A DNA stretch of 64,000 nt from positions 14,351,418-14,415,417 of the forward strand of contig OX381707.1 in the NCBI GenBank assembly GCA_947462335.1. Direction: 5' to 3'. The notes below the pieces were generated by a model that did not search any database, had not been told where the DNA came from, and was given only the letters and a program-made list of their open reading frames with translations. Positions 1 to 12,339 of this stretch are shown in pieces; within the stretch, counting starts at the first letter, position 1; each line of letters starts with the position of its first letter. The stretch comes from Harmothoe impar. Taxonomy: Eukaryota; Annelida; Polychaeta; Phyllodocida; Polynoidae. Made by a program: the position numbers and the translations under genes.

Positions 1-906
1 CCATACCTGTTGGGTCAGCATAATACTTGAAGGTGACCACTCTGGACCGCTAGACTGGTAGCCTGGGTAACATGCATTAGTTTGTTTCACCCCCATGTCA
101 CTGTTCACAGGACTGAATTTCACATACTTTCATGACAGACTATAGCCACCTACACCTATATCATAACATGTTGATTTTTACAATCATGTTGAAGGCTACT
201 TTTGTTAGAGTCTACTGCTGCAGACCCTTCCAGAAAGTTCTTGGGACAGCAGCTCTTTTCGGAACTGGAGGGTAATTAGCTGATTGATGAGAGCACATGC
301 ACATAAGGTATTAAAAGAGTGAATATATGATGCTCAAACTGGAGCTCGTGTTGATGCCGACTGGTTAATGCATATCGGTGTAATAGTAAACATTTCATCT
401 TTTCGATCTTATATATAATCTTTTGACTTAAACACACAAGTCTGATTTAATCCACTCTGTACCTAAATGATACAAACCGAATGTATTGGTCTCTTGCTTA
501 CCTGTTTGTTAATGGTTAATGGTATATTATGTGTATATTGATGAGACTAAACTAATATCTATACATACATGAAACATCTGATCATGTGATCTCATCTTTT
601 GATCATTGTACTGTATTTTAAAAATCACTCACAGAATAAAATATATATAAATTCAAAAAAATATTTCACAAAATCTTAGGCTAATTTAGTGTAATTCGCT
701 GTCTGGGCAGCTACATTTATCGTTAACTGGCATTACTTCAGGTTATACGTAACTTTGAAGTATGTGCATTTATTATGCAATAAAGGTAATCTATAGCCTA
801 GATTAGAGAAGAAGAAATAATGAACCAAGCATATATAGTCTTTGATGCACTACCATGATGGCGTAAACAGATGAGCACAACTTTGCACAATGGCTGTATA
901 CATAAA
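1..906. other. Unannotated AT-rich sequence
   Basis: There is no open reading frame of note, no recognisable RNA gene and no repeat that I can match to another part of the window. The stretch is AT-rich with short A runs. Confidence 0.5.
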
Positions 907-1206
907 GGGTTCAGTCTCACGACTTTGTAACAATTGGATAGTCTTTAACCAGGAGACGTCTTAGACTGGCAAAATTAAAACAGCTGAAATGGGGAGCTAT
1001 GCACACGGAAATTCCGGGAAATTTGTAATCTATAGTGTTATTATATATATATTAACTTTTCCCCCCACATTTCTTTCTAAATAGGCCCCTTTTCAACTGT
1101 TTTAATCTTGCTGGTCAAAGACATCACCATGTCAAAGATGCACCTTGTTCAAAGACATCACCCGCTCAAAGACTATCCAATTGTTATAATCTCATGAGAC
1201 ACAGCC
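907..1206. mobile_element. Foldback element 1 (GGCTGTGTCTCA family)
   Basis: The left end reads GGGTTCAGTCTCACGA and the right end is the reverse complement of GGCTGTGTCTCATGA. Further in, both arms share CAATTGGATAGTCTTT. The right arm holds about four imperfect 16-18 bp units, for example GGTCAAAGACATCACC; the left arm holds about two. Both arms then share a match around TTAAAACAG. It has no coding capacity. Flanks ATAA and ATTT do not form a clear target-site duplication, so the insertion is probably old. It belongs with the elements at 6284 and 12340, which share the ends and the 17-bp unit plan. Confidence 0.7.
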
Positions 1207-1929
1207 ATTTACATACTCTGTACTACCATGAGTGGTTATTGCAGGGTCATACAAGGACAAAGATGAGAACCCTATTCCCACCCCTTCAAAATCCTTATAT
1301 CTGCAAATATGCTTCGTATTTATCTTGCCCCGAATACATGTTTTTGGTTGTTTAAAGAATGAGCATCGCTTCACCTTTTTTCCCATCAACAGAACCTTGG
1401 GAACAATGGCCTACTTTATTCTATATCAGTTGGCCGTAGGTTTGGTTAGAAAGAAAGCATTGTGAAGATTAATTGGCAAGGGCAGCCTGGCCTTAGCTAT
1501 GCATAGTGCCTCCAGGCACAAGTGTATTTTGGGGGTAGGGTCAGTATCTGAGTCTGTACAGTAAGTACTGTTCCCACTGCTGCAGGCACATCTACTGTCA
1601 TTTAATATGCCTGGCACATTTCGTACAGGTCACAGACCTTGCCCGCAGGTCTATTAACCCTTTGGGGGATACACAGAGCTTTAATTTGTGTATTCCAAAA
1701 TGAGTAGAGCAAGCGTACACAGTCGTCATATTACATGAATACAGCCTTGGCAGGGAGTGTGGCCAGTGCTTTAATTCATACATCATGACAACAAAGAATA
1801 TTGCATGCTATACATTACACAAACCTTAAATGGTTGGGATGAAGTAGGCAGGTTTGTGTCCAAGAGACATGATGAAGCGTTTCGGAGACTGATGATACCC
1901 TACCATGGAGTAATCAGGGAGTGGCCATG
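1207..1929. other. Unannotated stretch
   Basis: Only short, low-quality ORFs are present. Nothing is recognisable as a gene or as a repeat copied elsewhere in the window. Confidence 0.4.
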
Positions 1930-3740
1930 TTGGGAATAAGGGCTAAGGTTGGTAGGTCACCATGGTTATCACGTTATCTAAAATACATTTTGTGACTGAG
2001 GGGCATAGAAGGAAAGCTAAGTAGATAAAGAGATACACTCCTGACCCTCTTATAACACCACTACTTGTACTCTTGCGTTTTGTCTATTCAGCCCTTAACA
2101 GATAACATGTATAAATTCGTTCACCTCACAAGACCAATGTCAAATGCAAAGGTGTCGATTTCAAAACTCATCCCAATTTGATGTATCCCACCCAGAAACA
2201 CTGAATAATATTTCAGTTTTAAAACTTAAGTAACATTTCTTCTCTTTTCTCTTGCAGGTAAGCACTTTTTCACCTCGATTATTAAGGTATTAAACAGGAT
2301 GACCTGGTGAGTATGTTAAACAAATTTAGAGTATGATTCATGGAAAGGCAAGGACAGATAACTGTGTCTCACTGAGCTGATACAGGTATGGTGTAGGAGG
2401 GCTGGAGTATTTAACTCAGGTCCTCTAGAGGTAATCTTCTTCATCTGCTCCATCAGTATTGACTATGCTATTACAGAAAAGATACGGCCAGTCCAGACAG
2501 TATCTAAGGCAGTCTGATTGTCCTCCTACTCTAGATCTCCTTACTACTAATGGGGCCCTAAATTGGCCTCCCAATTACAAAACACAGTCCTGTATAGTTA
2601 CCTAAGGGCCACTCTTAGAAGGAGTGGGCTGATGTGGAGGAGGGTGATGTGGACAGAATATCAAGTCCTCCTCCAAGTGGTCTCAGACTCTCAGGTAGGA
2701 GGATGAAGGGCACTAATGGGAAGTCTAGACAAGTGGTCAGCCATCTAAAAAGTGCTAGTTCGAGTTCCAACCTGTTGTGGTAAGGCTGTTTTATATTGAA
2801 ATATTGACGCCACCTGATGGCCCTTCATACTTTAAGGCCGAAATGTATCCTAGAGTAACATGAGTTGCTGTCATCATGCATGAAGGTATATCATACAGCT
2901 CTTCTGAGTGTGCTATTTAGAAACACTATAGAGTCAGTAAAATGCAGGAATGTATAGCGCTTGTAACTATCAAGCAACTCCCCAAGCTATTAATCATCAG
3001 ACCATTAACCATCTTTGGCTCCATATATCAATTTCAGTAATTCCGATTTCTCACCTTCCCTGCAACCTTCCACCTCCTCTTGCCATTCTTCACCCATCTG
3101 ACATAGCTAACATAACAGGCATGCCAATAGCACCATTCAGGCTTAGCTAGATTGCCTACAGTTTTTTTCAGGATGGAGCCAAAAGGCCTGTTTAATCAAG
3201 GCAATACTGAGGGGAAATAACGGCTACAGTAGTGTCTCCAACCATTACCAGACAATAAGCTACACTCTCACACAGCACCCTCCACCAAATTTAGCACCCA
3301 ATTCCTCTCCTACAGATCCTTGCTTTAAGAGGAGCATAACTATAATACTGCTGGCTGGTAATTGATTTAGAGCCGCACACCTCATCCAGCATTTATGGGT
3401 TCTGCATTTTACTGTGAATATCTGCCAGTTTCGATCAGTCTCTGACCAGTAGGGCCTCCCATAATGGTCAGGGGCCACTCGAGGGTACAGGGCAATCTGA
3501 AAGCAGATAGCAAGGTGATGTGGTGGTTGACTTCACCCCACTGTATATGGCAGAACATAGGGGCACAGTAAAGACTACAGAAGAAGAAGAAGACTACATT
3601 CTGATAGGATGAGCATTGATAGAACTAATTTCCCCAGAAGTAGAGGCCTAATCTACTTCACAGCCGTATAATTGTACGGCCTCAGTGATGAAACAGTCCA
3701 TTATAGAGGGGTAAAATTGAAGTCAAATTGAGAATACTCA
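1930..3740. repeat. Old direct duplication, copy 1
   Basis: This stretch matches 8270-10000 in the same orientation. Shared blocks include the run around GTCTGATTGTCCTCCTAC (near 2512 and 8818), the block around ATCTCCTTACTACTAAT, and the block ending at about 3445 with TTTAGAG...CACATCTCATCCAGC (near 9660). Identity is high in patches and poor between them, as expected for an old non-coding duplication. No reading frame is conserved between the copies, so I see no sign of a gene. Confidence 0.75.
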
Positions 3741-5620
3741 GAGATTTCAAAAGTACTCTGTTGGAGTTCTTTAATTTAGGATGTGAACAAGGAATGACCA
3801 GTGTTGCAGTAGTGAGCTATATGAAGTTCAATAAGACTTCTGGTGTCTTCAACCCCCTGGTTTGTCTTTTTTTAATCTCATTACCATACATCTAAGTCAG
3901 GTTTGGTGTAATGCCAAATCTAGATGGGCTATGAGCATTAGGTTACAGTGATTGTGGTCAGTATTCCAATGCTCACTACTGTGGCTTTACTTGTGTCTTG
4001 TCTTATGACTTGCACAGGTTAATTTTTTTCTGGGGGCAACTGCTATAGAGCAGGCAACTTGTCCATACAATACCTGCTCCAGCGTATGTTACTTATTTTT
4101 TGCAAGGTAATGCATTATAACTGTTAGATCTTACCTTCTAAAATATGCCCTACATGACCCTATATTAACTGTTTGTTGCAGTAGAGTATGTTTAGCAGTA
4201 TCATGTCTCTGGGAAAGATTGCATGTGTTGCTGTCATTATGGTACTGGATCCCTAACTACGAGCCTACTTTATTCTATGCTGTCCTCAACTGCCATATTC
4301 CAGACTAGATATATTGCACAAAGAATGCACTTGCATGCGGTTGCATTTACCCGGAAAGGAGGTTTTTCTGGGGAGGTGGAATGCAGCTCTTCTAATGCTC
4401 ATGATCACATTTAACCCATATAAATGATGCAGTACAATTTATGAAAGGGTTGACAGTCCTCTTACACTAACTATATGTTAAGGACAGGATATATTATCTC
4501 TCCTTTCAACCACTTCACATTCTAGGTGAATTGGACCTGCAGTAAATTTACTATTGTCAACAGGCCATCGACAACAGCTATACAGACTGTTGCTGTAAAG
4601 GCAATTGCAACTGGAGGTCACATAAGGGAAGTTGACTATGTTTGAAGACATTTATGTTACCACTAACCTTAATAGCTGCAGTCACAAAGAAACATCCGGA
4701 CAAAATCAATACATGCATGAAATGAAATGATTCATGTTCAATTATATGTTGGTTGGAATATGTATTATAGCTAGAATATCCAAACATAGAACCATCCCTT
4801 TAAGCTGATGCCTTCATTGCATATAATCGAAACCTCCTTTAGATCTCTTAATATATCTCATTTATCAATTGGATTTAAAACCATTATCTATCTTCTTGTT
4901 CATATATTGGTGCAATCGACTGCAAGTGCATGTATGTGCATACGTATCAATAACATTTGTGCTGTCCATGGGATATACTTGACCTGGTCAGGTCATAGGG
5001 GAGGTGTTGATCACCCAGCAGGTCCTCCAGGACCATGTAAATGGCTGTTTTATAGTGGACAGGCCACTGGTCACATCCCACTGGTTAATGGAACCACCAT
5101 AAAGGGCTTTAGTAACATCCCCTTTTAGATTCCGGCCTTTCTCTATGAGGTGCCCTTGGTCGTAGATATCATGCTTTATTTATTGGAATGACCAGGGGTC
5201 TTGATAGGGAGGTCTTAACACAATGATGTTCCTATCTGAAGTTGTTCTGCTCTAGTAACCAAATTGTTTCCCACTAAAGGAGGTCTCTAACTGCTGACAA
5301 GTTAACGGATGGATGGACTGTCATGTAGTTAATGTTGATGGCCGAGTACCAGATGCATATGTGCCCTTTGCCCTGTCACCAGTTAAAATTGCAACCGAAA
5401 GACAAGTTACTTCATATTTCCAGACAAAGTAATACTGAGATAATAGTATAAACCTAGAATAGGAAATAAAAACATGACTATAAACACGTTTTGTGCTTCA
5501 ACATAATGGACATCAATTAGGCACCATAAAGTGTGATGTCAAAATGCTTGTCTGAAGTCATTCATAATTCTAGTCCTATTACTCTTTGTTATCTACCTCC
5601 AAGGTTATAATATAACTTTT
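3741..5620. other. Unannotated stretch
   Basis: No gene, RNA gene or within-window repeat is recognised. The longest ORF (4808-5128, 106 codons) has no recognisable motif and I treat it as chance. Confidence 0.4.
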
Positions 5621-5625
5621 AGTTC

Positions 5626-5664
5626 ATCACCTGATGAAGCCTAATTCTGGCGAAACGTTGTGAT
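5626..5664 (+). ncRNA. Candidate minimal type I hammerhead ribozyme
   Basis: The conserved core is present in order. CTGATGA lies at 5631-5637, then an extra A, then stem II GCC/GGC (5639-5641 with 5649-5651) closing a 7-nt loop, then GAAA at 5652-5655. CGTT (5656-5659) supplies a two-base-pair stem III and the UH cleavage step. Stem I is ATCAC (5626-5630) pairing with GTGAT (5660-5664). A loopless stem III that can only work as a dimer is the form known from Penelope-like retroelements. An extra A after the CTGATGA box is tolerated in at least one natural viroid hammerhead. GTT is a weak cleavage triplet, so activity is uncertain. No Penelope reverse transcriptase lies nearby; this is probably a relic of such an element. 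Confidence 0.5.
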
Positions 5665-6283
5665 CTGATTTTTTGAAATAAACTTGCCAACATGTATACT
5701 TCACTTCATTCGTTGTGGTTGTGTTGATCATCTTGAGATATAGATTTGAGAATAAAATAACTTTTAGTTTGCATGGTCTGAAACTGAAAGGCAGTGCCTA
5801 AAATCCCTATCTCCTTCACATAGTGAAACAGGATGGACTGCAGCTAACTCTCACATCATTAGCCAATTTATGATACTAGTTTTATCTTAGGACCGGTTTC
5901 GATAAATTGTGTTTAAATAGATCAATGTTCATAATCACATTTAACCCATGCGATCAATCAATTTCTGTTCACCCCATACATAGACATTACAATAGTTTTA
6001 TTCTTCTCATTGCCATGCATATGTTTACATGTATATACCAAAGAGATGAAAACAGATTAAGGACTACTTGTCCCTACCTTGAACAACCGCTGAATGCCTT
6101 GCTGACAAAGCCATCATCCCAACATGTGCAAAAGAGAGAGAGGGTGGTTAATTTGCTGTAGGGTGAGGTGGGAGGTTGTGAAGGATGTTCTGGTTATAGC
6201 AATTGAAGCTTCTGTAGCAGTTATTTCCCCTCAGTATTGCCTAGATGAAGCAGATGAGTTGGCTTCATTCCATAAAACCTGTA
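5665..6283. other. Unannotated stretch after the ribozyme-like core
   Basis: The first 80 bases include AATAAA-like sequence (TTGAAATAAACTTGCC) and may belong to the same retroelement tail as the ribozyme core. The remainder shows nothing recognisable. Confidence 0.35.
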
Positions 6284-6614
6284 GGCTCTGTCTCACGACC
6301 TTGAGCCAATGTTTTTGTCTCTGACTGGCTGCCGTCTCTGCCCAGGTGCCGTCTCTGACCGGGTGCCATCTCTGACCGGATGTCACTTTGGGAGTTTAGT
6401 TATGTTCTACCAACAGCAGGAGGCTAATAGTAATTTCATAAGAGCTGCCATAACGTTTTTACATATCCTTATATATATGAGTATAGGTTAACATTTAAGA
6501 AACACGTTTTTCTGACATCAGGTCAGAGACGGCACCTGGTCAGAGACGGCACCTGGTCAGAGACGGCACCCGGTCAGAGACAAAAACATTGGCTCAAGGT
6601 CGTGAGACACAGCC
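6284..6614. mobile_element. Foldback element 2 with 17-bp arm repeats
   Basis: The ends are GGCTCTGTCTCACGACC and the reverse complement of GGCTGTGTCTCACGACC, and the arms stay paired through CATTGGCTCAAGG. The left arm then carries four 17-bp units of the type TCTCTGACCGGGTGCCG, and the right arm carries four matching GGTCAGAGACGGCACCT units. The middle is unique AT-rich sequence. The element is flanked by TGTA on both sides (6280-6283 and 6615-6618), a 4-bp target-site duplication. It has no coding capacity, so it would depend on a transposase made elsewhere. Confidence 0.85.
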
Positions 6615-8111
6615 TGTAGTCAGATTGACTGCAGCCTTACTGGTGGGATTGGCATCTCTGTTGTGCTAGGTATGGGAAGGGAATTTTAGAGAAGGATGTC
6701 AGATTAGAAAGGGTAGAATCTTAGACCTTCAAACAAATAACTTTTTCTGGTCAAACCACTTCAGCATTAATGGCACTTTATATCTATATCTCTATCACTT
6801 TTGATAGATATTGTCAGCTCTACCAATGCTTTTACTAGTTTAGTCAGGTGAGGGCAATCTACTTTATTTCTGAATAAAGTTACAAAAGTTGGTTTATACA
6901 TATATTTCTCCAACAAAAGAAAATCTACTACAATCTCATTTTCCAGTAATATTCCTAAAAAATGGAAAATATGACAAAAGATATCTCTGCAGGGTCAAAA
7001 AGTAATGAGGAAGGATTGAAAGTGCACTTTAAACACAGTGAGATATTTTTTCATCTACTCACCAGGCCTCCTCGAACATCCAGGGCCTCATATGGGTAAC
7101 CTGATAACCCTGCTGACCTACGCCCCATTTACCTACATCCCTGGCCTATCCACTGCCCACTCATGCTCTGTTCATTGAAACTATCCCCCCATCAGTATTT
7201 TGTCCTCTTCATCATGTTTAAGTAGGCCTGGAGATCTGCACTTTGACCTGCTATAATGTAGAAAGTCATATACATTGTTAGAGGTATGTGCCTGTGATGG
7301 AGCTTTTAGGTCGTGTGACAGAGCTTGGGCTTCCTGCATCTACCCATTGTGGTTTGTAAGTACTAGGTGAATCCTGGCAGGTCATAATTCATCACCCCAA
7401 AGCCTTTCTCTACCCTATAACAGGCTTCCCTGTCTCAAACTCCATCTCCATGAGTACTAAAGGTAGAAATGATGACATTTTGATGATCTATTTAAATTAC
7501 CCAACACCTGCGCCAGTTTCTGTAATCTATTCTGTCTGAGATAAATGAAAAAACTGTAGATCTAAGCTTATCATCTACCCTCACATGGACTTGTATTATT
7601 TACCGCTCAGTGCGATGTATGTGTTATAGGTAATATGGTAGATAGAGGAGCTTTTGAAGTGTAGCATCATATAGATTGCATAGCATAGTTATCTTAATTT
7701 TTATATACCTAGGCTTGGATATTGACTATGCCACTTCATATCTATTATATGTCTCATTTTCAGATCTTTAGATATTGCCAGCTCTACCAATACTTTCATG
7801 ATGAGTTGAAGTCAAAAGTATTACACCTTACTCTACATTCAAACTAGATGTATCATTCAGCCTTGCTTACAGCCTTAGACTAGTCAGCCTCACTGAAGCA
7901 GAAGGTATATGATATTTTTTCCAGACAGTAACCTCACCATCATCAGCCTCAGCTATTTTCCTGATCAGTCAGACATATTTTAGAATTTAATGTAACCACT
8001 CATCGTAGTCAGTAGCCAAGTCGTTTGGCTGCCTTACCAGGTTCTGGTCAATAAGGTATAGGGCAGGATGAAGGGTGGACATCAGGTAGCGTGAGGTATC
8101 TCTTACTCTAC
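6615..8111. other. Unannotated stretch
   Basis: No gene or internal repeat is recognised. Short phrases, such as a lysine-free TATA-rich patch near 6780 and another near 7740, recur weakly but do not define an element. Confidence 0.35.
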
Positions 8112-8200
8112 TAAGGCCAAAAAAAAAGGTTTGTTTGAGGTAACATGGCAAGAAAATGTAGGGTCGGTAGGTCGAATTTTTTTCCGGTCAAGAGTTTAGG
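8112..8200 (+). mobile_element. One-ended copy of the Harbinger-like MITE
   Basis: TAA (8112-8114) is followed by GGCCAAAAAAAAAGG and then by a sequence that closely matches the reverse complement of the right half of the MITE at 10533-10766, including GTAGGGTCGGTAGGTCGAA. The other terminal repeat is missing, so this is a truncated copy. Confidence 0.7.
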
Positions 8201-8269
8201 AGGTTGATGAGGTAGGGGTAGTCCTATACCCTAAGCACTGAGTAAGTAGGTAGTGGCTATCTCTGTGAT

Positions 8270-10000
8270 ATAGGGGTATGGTAGGTGGGTCACTAGAGTT
8301 ATGCAGAAGGCCTTGAATGACTGAGGGGTATGTGAGGCAGGTTAAGTTGATGAATAGATACACTTCCATCCTCTTTTAACACACCTGAAACTCTTGCCCC
8401 TTTAGCTGTGAAGCTCTCAAATCCCTGTCAACCAGACAACATGTCTACATGTTCAAGTCACCCCAAAAACATTTTCACGCTCCATGACCTAATGTCTGGG
8501 CAATTAGTAAAAAGGTCAAATTCTAAAGTCATCCCAGTTTTAAACACTTATCGCAAGATTCATGAAAAAGCCTATAATGTGATAATGTTTTAGAACTTGA
8601 TCGAACGCTTCTCAATTTATCCTTTCCTTCTGCGGGTAAGCACTCTCTCATCTACACTCTGTGAGGGATTGAACAGGATGACGGTCAGCAAAGTATGATT
8701 CAGAAGAAAGTAAAACAAAATGGCTGTGTCTCAGTGAACTGATATAAGTATGGTGTCGTAGGGCTGGCATATTGCTATTTTAGAAACGATATGGCCAACT
8801 CAGACAATATCTGTGGCCGTCTGATTGTCCTCCTACTTCAGATCTCCTTACTACTAATTGGGCGCTGAATTGGCCTGCTGATCACAAAAATACAGCCCTG
8901 CATAGTTACCCAAGGGCAATCTTAGGTGGAGTGGGCAGATGTGGAGGAGACTGATATCAACAGAATATTAAGGTTGTCTGAGGCTCTCAGATGGTAGTAA
9001 GGACCCTAATTGGAACTCTAGATGAGTGGTCAGATATTTAAAAAGTGCCAGTCTGAGTTCCAACTTAATTCTGTTTTTCATTTAACTATTGATCTAATGG
9101 CACCGCATCCTATATGGACAGTGTAGTGCCGTAGAGCAACATAAATGAATGCAGGGCTGTATTCATGAATTATGATGGCAAAGGGCAAAGCACGTTGATG
9201 TACTATTTTGTGATTAAAGTGCCAATCTGTAGCAGCTCTGTAAGCTATTGATTATCACACCATTAAATAACTTTGGCTCTATACCTCAATTTCAGTAACA
9301 CCAATTTGAGCCACAATATTGCAGAGAGAACTGCAGTCAATTATTTCAGCCTCACATCATCTTCTGCTGTCAGCGTCCCTCTCCCATTCTACACCCATCT
9401 TACATAGCTAACACAACAGGCATGCTAATATCACCATTCAGGCTTGGCTAGATTGCCTGCGGTTTTTATAGGATAAAGGCAATGAGCCTGCTCAATCAAG
9501 GCAATACTGAGGGGAAATGATGGCTACAGTAGTGTCTGTTGCCATTACCCGACCATCCGCTACACCGCAGCACCCTCCACCAAATTAAGCACCCAATTCC
9601 TCTCCTTCAGACCCTTGCTTTAAGAGGAGCATAACTATGATACTGCTGGCTGGTAATTGATTTAGAGTCGCACATCTCATCCAGCATTTATGGGTTCAGC
9701 ATTTTACTGTGAATATCTACCAGTTTCTATCAGACTCTAACCATTCGGGCCTCCTATAATGGTCAGGGTCCATTCTGGGGTACAGGGCAATCTGATTGAA
9801 GATAGCATGGTGACGTGGACAGTTATAGGGGCTGCCGCTGTATACGGCAGAATACAGGGGCACAATGAAGGCTATTGGAGGACAAGACTGGTAGACCTTC
9901 TTATAGGATGGGCATTCATAGAAATTCTTCTCAGGGAATTAGGGGCCTAACTTACTTCAAAGCAGGTCAATGTTACAGCCTTCTGAAGCAGCTAAGCTAC
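8270..10000. repeat. Old direct duplication, copy 2
   Basis: This is the partner of 1930-3740. The clearest shared parts are 8810-8930 and 9400-9760. No reading frame is preserved between the copies. Confidence 0.75.
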
Positions 10001-10529
10001 AGAGCGGCCAACAAACAGTTGAATGAAGTTCAGAATGATGGGTGTATCCAGAAGGTATAGGCTACAGGACAAGCATAATTTGATACATTTATAAGGTCTA
10101 CTTCACACCCTGATTCTCAGTCCTAAGGAAAATCCCTAAGCTTTAAGCGTCTTCGGAACAATTTCAAACTTCGTCAACATCCATTTGGAGTCAGATTCCG
10201 GAGAAAGTAATATCACATCCTGTCCACTACTAATAGAGGCCCAGATAGCCTCACACAAATGCATGAGCTTAATGACCCAATAAACTCAAGCAGCAAATGG
10301 GTATGGAAACTAGATGGTGAAAGGGACTGCATGCTGTGCCCCTTAGTGGGGTTCCTCCCATCGTAAGTAGTCAAGACATTGGGAGTGGTTGTTCTTTTAA
10401 CTAAGAATGACACATGAAACTGTATTTTCAACAAATGAGTAGGCAATATTGTTTGCTTAACACTGGAGTTATTTGGACAGTTTCCAGCTAATAAGGAACC
10501 TACTCAGTCTTCACTGTGGAGGACTTTAA
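10001..10529. other. Unannotated stretch
   Basis: Nothing beyond short chance ORFs is visible. Confidence 0.35.
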
Positions 10530-10532
10530 TTA

Positions 10533-10766
10533 GGCCAAAAAAAAGGTTTGTTTCAGGCCACCCGACCGACCCTATCAAAATAGGGTTGAGCGTAGGTTTT
10601 TGTATGCAATTCTGAAGAAATGTCCATAATTTATACCTTTTTTTGGTCAATTTTAGGGCCTTCGGAGAGGCCAGCTAGTACTTTCATGTTAAAAAAATTA
10701 AAATTCGACCTACCAACCCTACATTTTCTTTCCATGTTACCTGAAACACACCTTTTTTTTTTGGCC
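10533..10766. mobile_element. PIF/Harbinger-like MITE
   Basis: The inverted ends are GGCCAAAAAAAAGGTTTG and the reverse complement of GGCCAAAAAAAAAGGTGTG, and they stay paired through TTTCAGG. The element is flanked by TTA on both sides (10530-10532 and 10767-10769). GGCC-type ends with a 3-bp TTA/TAA target-site duplication are the known signature of PIF/Harbinger transposons and their Tourist-like MITEs. At 234 bp it has no coding capacity. A second, truncated copy lies at 8112. Confidence 0.8.
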
Positions 10767-10769
10767 TTA

Positions 10770-11423
10770 TCATCATCGGAGCTGCCATTTCTTGACGGTG
10801 TACAATCAGAACGGGGATGGACGGTCCAGGAAAGCATCTTGATAGGTGTCTTGAAGCAATAGAACAGGACGCTCTTCGGGATGCCCTCCTAGCCCGCAGC
10901 CACACATCAACTCACTCATTCATCTTCACAAGTCTCCGGCTGACTAGATTCAATCTCTACAGGAAAAAGGTATAATGGAGAGAGAGGCAGGAATTTAATG
11001 GCTTCTTGATTGCCTTAAAGTGTGTATATATAGAGAGACAGGAACTGGGACTGCCACATGGGTAGGGGAGGGTGTATTAAGTTATAACTAGATTTGGGAA
11101 CATATGCCTGCAACAGATTAGGCTGTCGAGTTTCTCTATAAGTCTTTTATTTATATTACCTCCAAGCCTTTATGCATAGTTCTTGCCATTTAGATGAGGA
11201 TGGAAGTAACTTTTTAAATATACATTGATAATAAACATTATATATCTCTACCAAGATTAAAGACAGGAATGCTGGTCAATGATACTCAGGTTTACTCTAA
11301 ACATTCGTATGATTAAGCCCTCTTATAGAATGTTAGAGAAATTGACAGATACATAATCTAGAAGACACTTAAAAACTAGTCTCAACAGCCTTAAACTATA
11401 CCCACCTGGTGTCCTAAGGAAGT
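10770..11423. other. Unannotated stretch
   Basis: No recognisable feature is present. The sequence is AT-rich toward the right side. Confidence 0.35.
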
Positions 11424-11745
11424 GGTCATTTTTTAACAACAGGGGGGGAGGGGTTGGTGGATTCGGGGGGGGACCAAATAAATTTGAACCCCTTGAAGGG
11501 GGGGACCAAAACAATTTGGACCCCTCTTGAGGGGGGGGGGACCAAAATAATTGCACCCCTTTTTAGCGAAAAAAGCCTGTGTGTTACTATCACTCAAAGG
11601 GGCAGGTCGTGCTCAATTTCAACTTGCCTGAGCCGGGGACCAAAAAAATGTTGACCCCTCCCATGGGGGGACCGAGAAAATTTGGACCTGCTTGCGCGAA
11701 AGTCCACCACCCCCCCCCCCCCCCCCATGTTGTTAGAAAATGACC
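11424..11745. mobile_element. G-run foldback element
   Basis: The inverted ends are GGTCATTTTTTAACAACA and the reverse complement of GGTCATTTTCTAACAACA. The element is flanked by AAGT on both sides (11420-11423 and 11746-11749). Inside are several copies of a unit made of a run of 6-12 G, then GACCAAAA, a short A/T stretch and GACCCC, ending in a run of 16 or more C at the right. The runs could form G-quadruplexes on the plus strand at the left and on the minus strand at the right. A truncated relative lies at 60891. No coding capacity is seen. Confidence 0.75.
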
Positions 11746-12339
11746 AAGTTTACTATATATACATTGTATAATTGTATATATATTGCATGATAAAGAGAAT
11801 TTAAGATTCGTTCTTTCCATTCCATCCATTATTTTATCTTATTATCATACTGCGAAATATTCAATCTAGAATTTGCTGTTACAAAGCTGTGTTGGAAATA
11901 CCAAGCAAAGTGGAAGTTTATATTTTGTCCCGCAGATTGAGTATGAGTTTGTTTTACATGACTATAAAAGGGAGTATGAAATATAGCTCTTTTATCTTGT
12001 AGCTTGCATTCAAGGGGTTCAACCTTAAACGACACCTCAAAGCGGAAAAATACCTCTTCCAACAGGACCGTTACTGCCCCTGTTAGCTTTGCCTGTCAGC
12101 AAATTTTCTATGTTATCACACCAAATGCCATATAGAATGAGTTGATCACCGTTAGTCAAAGGTCACATACCCTCTGATTTGGGTTAATTGGGGGCCACAT
12201 CAATAGCATTTAGTTGCCACTGGGACCATTGTTCAGCCACGTGCCTATTACTATTTTGGAATGAGGGTGTAATGGTTTGTGTACAGCAGCTGGTGTAGCT
12301 CTACTGTACTGACCATTACTTAAGGTAGTCTCATGTTGA
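11746..12339. other. Unannotated stretch, then start of an array module
   Basis: The left two thirds show nothing recognisable. From about 12285 (TGGTGTAGCTCTACTGTACTG) the sequence matches the array module seen at 15480, 28190 and 34240. Confidence 0.45.

Noticed and set aside
1868..1900. ATGATGAAGCGTTTCGGAGACTGATGA, reminiscent of a hammerhead core
   Set aside because: The boxes are in the wrong order and no stem II or stem I can be drawn on either strand.
4808..5128. 106-codon plus-strand ORF
   Set aside because: No motif, no conserved copy, and a composition like the surrounding sequence.
8720..8760. GGCTGTGTCTCA at 8720, like the foldback element ends
   Set aside because: It lies inside the old direct duplication (partner near 2363), with no second end or arm repeats nearby.
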